Source: DATLAN01 sp035527455 (GTDB lineage: Bacteria > Planctomycetota > Planctomycetia > Pirellulales > Thermoguttaceae). From it: 36,279 nucleotides of DNA. Below, one piece after another: positions 34,185 through 36,279 of this stretch (its first letter is position 1; each line of letters begins with the position of its first letter). The stretch is from positions 1-36,279 of the forward strand of contig DATLAN010000150.1 of NCBI GenBank assembly GCA_035527455.1, in the 5' to 3' direction. Below the pieces are notes generated by a model, which did no database searches, had not been told where the DNA came from, and saw only the letters and a list, made by a program, of their open reading frames with translations. The position numbers were made by a program, and so were the translations under genes.

Positions 34185-35540
34185 ATGGATCGTCGTAGGT
34201 TCCTTCAATCCAGTGCCGCCGGGCTGGCCTTGTCGGCGGCTGCCGGGCCGGCGGCGGCTTTCGCCGAGGGCAAACCGAAACGCGTCGGGCTGATCGGCCC
34301 GGGCTGGTACGGCAAGGTGGACCTGCTCCGCCTGATTCAGGTGGCGCCGGTCGAGGTGGTATCGTTGTGCGACGTGGATCGGAAGGCGCTGGACGAGGCC
34401 GCCGAGATCGTGGCCGGCCGCCAGGCGTCGAAGAAGAAGCCCCGCATGTACGGCGACTATCGCGAGATGCTCAAGGAGAAGGACCTCGACATCGTCCTGG
34501 TCGCCACGCCCGACCACTGGCACGCGCTGCCGATGATCGCCGCGGTCCAGGCGGGGGCCGACGTCTACGTGCAGAAGCCCATCGGCGTGGACGCGGTCGA
34601 GTGCCAGGCCATGGTCGCCGCCGCGCGGAAGCACAAGCGGGTGGTCCAGGTCGGCATGCAGCGACGCAGCACCCCGCACGTCGTCGAGGCCCGCGACCAG
34701 ATCATCCGCGAGGGCAAGCTCGGCAAGATCGGCCTGGTCGAGGTTTACTGCTACTACCACATGCGTGCCCGGGGCAATCCGCCCGACGCCGATCCGCCCG
34801 AACACCTCGACTGGGAGATGTGGACCGGCCCGGCTCCGTTGCGGCCGTACAACTCGCTGCGTCATCCGGGTCGCTGGCGGTCGTTCATGGAGTACAGCAA
34901 CGGGATCGTGGGCGACATGTGCGTGCATATGTTCGACATGACTCGCTTCATGCTCGACTTGGGCTGGCCGACGCGCGTCGGTTCTTCCGGCGGGATCTTC
35001 CTCGACAAGGAAAGCATGGCCAATATCTCCGACACGCAAACGGCCAACTTCGATTTCGACGGCGACGATCTGACGGTCGTCTGGCAGCATCGCACCTGGG
35101 GCGACACGCCCGACCCCGAGTATCCCTGGGGCGCCACGTTCTACGGCGACAAGGGCACGTTGAAGGTGAGCGTACACAAGTACGACTTCACTCCGCGCGG
35201 CTCGGGCGAGAAGATCCACCGCGACGTCACCTACGAGTTGGAACAGTACCCCGAGGACGAGACGGAGCCGCGTCTGGAGAAGCACTGCGCCCCGGCCGTC
35301 CGCTACCACATGCTCAACTTCCTCGAGGCGATCGCCACCCGCGGCCGTCCGGTGGCCGACATCGAAGAGGGCCAGATCTCGGCGACCAGTTGCATCCTGG
35401 CCAACATGGCCATGGGACTCGGTCGCACGCTTCAGTGGGACGCCGAACAGGGCCGGATCGTCGGCGACGAAGAAGCCAACCGCCTGCTGAGCCGGCCGTA
35501 CCGAAAGCCGTGGGTGCATCCGGATCCGGAGAATGTCTGA
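34185..35540 (+). CDS. Tat-exported Gfo/Idh/MocA-family oxidoreductase
   Basis: This 451-residue protein starts DRRRFLQSSAAGLALSAAAG, a twin-arginine signal, so it is folded with cofactor before export. VGLIGPGWYG is the NAD(P)-binding motif and VQKPIGVDAVE carries the catalytic Lys in a QKP variant of the usual EKP. NGIVGDMCVHMFDMTRFML is the active-site helix. GGGAG lies 7 nt before the ATG. Such exported members are abundant in planctomycetes and are mostly uncharacterised; some act as glycosidases or carbohydrate-modifying enzymes. It is distinct from the cytoplasmic member at 7111. Confidence 0.9.
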   Translation: MDRRRFLQSSAAGLALSAAAGPAAAFAEGKPKRVGLIGPGWYGKVDLLRLIQVAPVEVVSLCDVDRKALDEAAEIVAGRQASKKKPRMYGDYREMLKEKDLDIVLVATPDHWHALPMIAAVQAGADVYVQKPIGVDAVECQAMVAAARKHKRVVQVGMQRRSTPHVVEARDQIIREGKLGKIGLVEVYCYYHMRARGNPPDADPPEHLDWEMWTGPAPLRPYNSLRHPGRWRSFMEYSNGIVGDMCVHMFDMTRFMLDLGWPTRVGSSGGIFLDKESMANISDTQTANFDFDGDDLTVVWQHRTWGDTPDPEYPWGATFYGDKGTLKVSVHKYDFTPRGSGEKIHRDVTYELEQYPEDETEPRLEKHCAPAVRYHMLNFLEAIATRGRPVADIEEGQISATSCILANMAMGLGRTLQWDAEQGRIVGDEEANRLLSRPYRKPWVHPDPENV

Positions 35541-35543
35541 ACT

Positions 35544-35569
35544 CCCCTCGCCCGTCCACGGGAGAGGGG
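35544..35569. terminator. Hairpin between convergent genes, probable bidirectional terminator
   Basis: CCCCTCGCCCGT and ACGGGAGAGGGG form a 12-bp stem with one mismatch and a 2-nt loop, 4 bp after the oxidoreductase stop. It is followed by TTGGGGGTGAGGG. It resembles a dispersed repeat type seen in many genomes. There is no strong T-run. Confidence 0.45.
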
Positions 35570-35634
35570 TTGGGGGTGAGGGCCGTAAGCTCACGCCCGA
35601 CGCCGAGACTCGGGATTGGGGGCTGGGGAACAGC

Positions 35635-36279
35635 TTACTGATTCGAGCCCACGGCGAAGTCCTTTTCCACGCCGACGGGATTCGATCGATCGACGTCGAT
35701 CGGCGGCCAGACGTCCTCGCCGCGGCGTTGGGCGTGGATCGGGTCCATGTCTTCGCCGATCCAGCCGATTTCGTTGGAGTTCAGGTCCAGCCACAGCGTC
35801 AGCCGCCGCCAGTCGTCCGGCGACATGTCGAGGTCTTGGTGATAGTCCTCGGTGCGCAGCGACTTCATGATGCCCGACGCGTGCGCGCCGAACCGCCCCG
35901 GCGTGGTCCGCGAGCCGCCGATCCCCAGCATCCGCATGCCGATTTCGCCGGGCAGTCCGAACGCCAGGTGGTTCTTGGCCAACGAGGCGTAGCTCATGTC
36001 GGGCGCGTCGGGATGTTCCCGATGACACGGCGCGCACTTCTTGTCGAAGACGGGCCACTTGACGAGCTTGTAGAAATTGAAGGGGACGGCCCCGCTTGCC
36101 ACTTCCGCAGCGATCTTCGACGGCGGCCTTCCGAACGCCTTCGGGCCGGGCATCGACGGCGGCGATTCCCACTTGCTCTCGTGACAGCCGGCGCAGCTCA
36201 TCTGCTCGCCGGCGTGGACGTACGTCACCGACCGCATCGAGTGGACCGCCATGCCGTTCTCGTCGAGAAGCTGGAAGTA
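35635..36279 (-). CDS. Multihaem c-type cytochrome-like protein, C-terminal part (5' end outside window)
   Basis: The frame is open to the right edge; 214 codons of the C-terminus are present. YFQLLDENGMAVHSMRS, TYVHAGEQMSCAGCHESKW and KKCAPCHREH give two haem-binding CxxCH motifs. The first segment is like the C-terminal domain of hydrazine synthase alpha-subunit-like proteins, which are widespread in planctomycetes outside anammox organisms. The ending MSPDDWRRLTLWLDLNSNEIG is the usual cytochrome tail. An internal ATG at 36252 is not taken as the start. Likely periplasmic; a hydrazine-related function is not implied. Confidence 0.8.
   Translation of the reverse strand, partial: YFQLLDENGMAVHSMRSVTYVHAGEQMSCAGCHESKWESPPSMPGPKAFGRPPSKIAAEVASGAVPFNFYKLVKWPVFDKKCAPCHREHPDAPDMSYASLAKNHLAFGLPGEIGMRMLGIGGSRTTPGRFGAHASGIMKSLRTEDYHQDLDMSPDDWRRLTLWLDLNSNEIGWIGEDMDPIHAQRRGEDVWPPIDVDRSNPVGVEKDFAVGSNQ

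Overview
The window is high-GC bacterial DNA that reads as a member of the Planctomycetota. The pointers are protein families typical of that phylum: a DUF1598 protein, paired YdjY-domain lipoproteins, several Tat-exported Gfo/Idh/MocA-type and PHP-type proteins, sugar isomerases, a pseudokinase fused to a membrane segment, and a cytochrome fragment resembling the C-terminus of hydrazine-synthase alpha-like proteins. The taxonomic placement is inferred from gene content, not from a marker comparison. I saw no tRNA, rRNA, CRISPR array or transposase gene.

Layout. 1-5.1 kb: the end of a HEAT-repeat protein, a Phd/PIN toxin-antitoxin pair with a well-formed promoter, and dnaE (replicative polymerase). 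5.2-6.2 kb: REP-like repeats and a second, RelE-like, toxin-antitoxin pair. 6.2-10.8 kb: a five-gene plus-strand run of sugar isomerase, oxidoreductase, sugar isomerase, corrinoid protein and pterin-dependent methyltransferase. 11-15.2 kb: a DUF3616 secreted protein, a ceramidase-like protein and a DUF1598 protein. 15.6-19.4 kb: a minus-strand pair of FAD oxidoreductase and UroD-like methyltransferase. 19.5-22.9 kb: an Xre/ImmA pair whose peptidase carries an in-frame TGA, an orphan ABC ATPase, a stand-alone receiver and a HepT/MntA module. 22.9-30.2 kb: two paralogous YdjY lipoproteins, an unrecognised 614-residue protein, a pseudokinase and a Flp-type pilin. 30.4-36.3 kb: a glycosidase-like protein, a PHP protein, a second oxidoreductase and a truncated cytochrome gene.

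How the genes may work together. The corrinoid protein, the methyltetrahydrofolate-type methyltransferase and, 5 kb away, the UroD-like methyltransferase are three of the four parts of a corrinoid methyl-transfer system. The reductive activator was not seen. Linkage to sugar isomerases and an oxidoreductase suggests use of methyl groups from a methylated sugar or polyol; that substrate is inference.

The most unusual non-coding content is of two kinds. First, a roughly 183 bp MITE-like element occurs three times (10830, 15568, 23713) with GGTTC-type terminal inverted repeats and a central hairpin; two copies have perfect 8-bp target duplications. Second, several unrelated palindromes begin with GTAG and are arranged as inverted pairs, the architecture of REPINs mobilised by RAYT transposases. 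No mobilising gene lies in the window.
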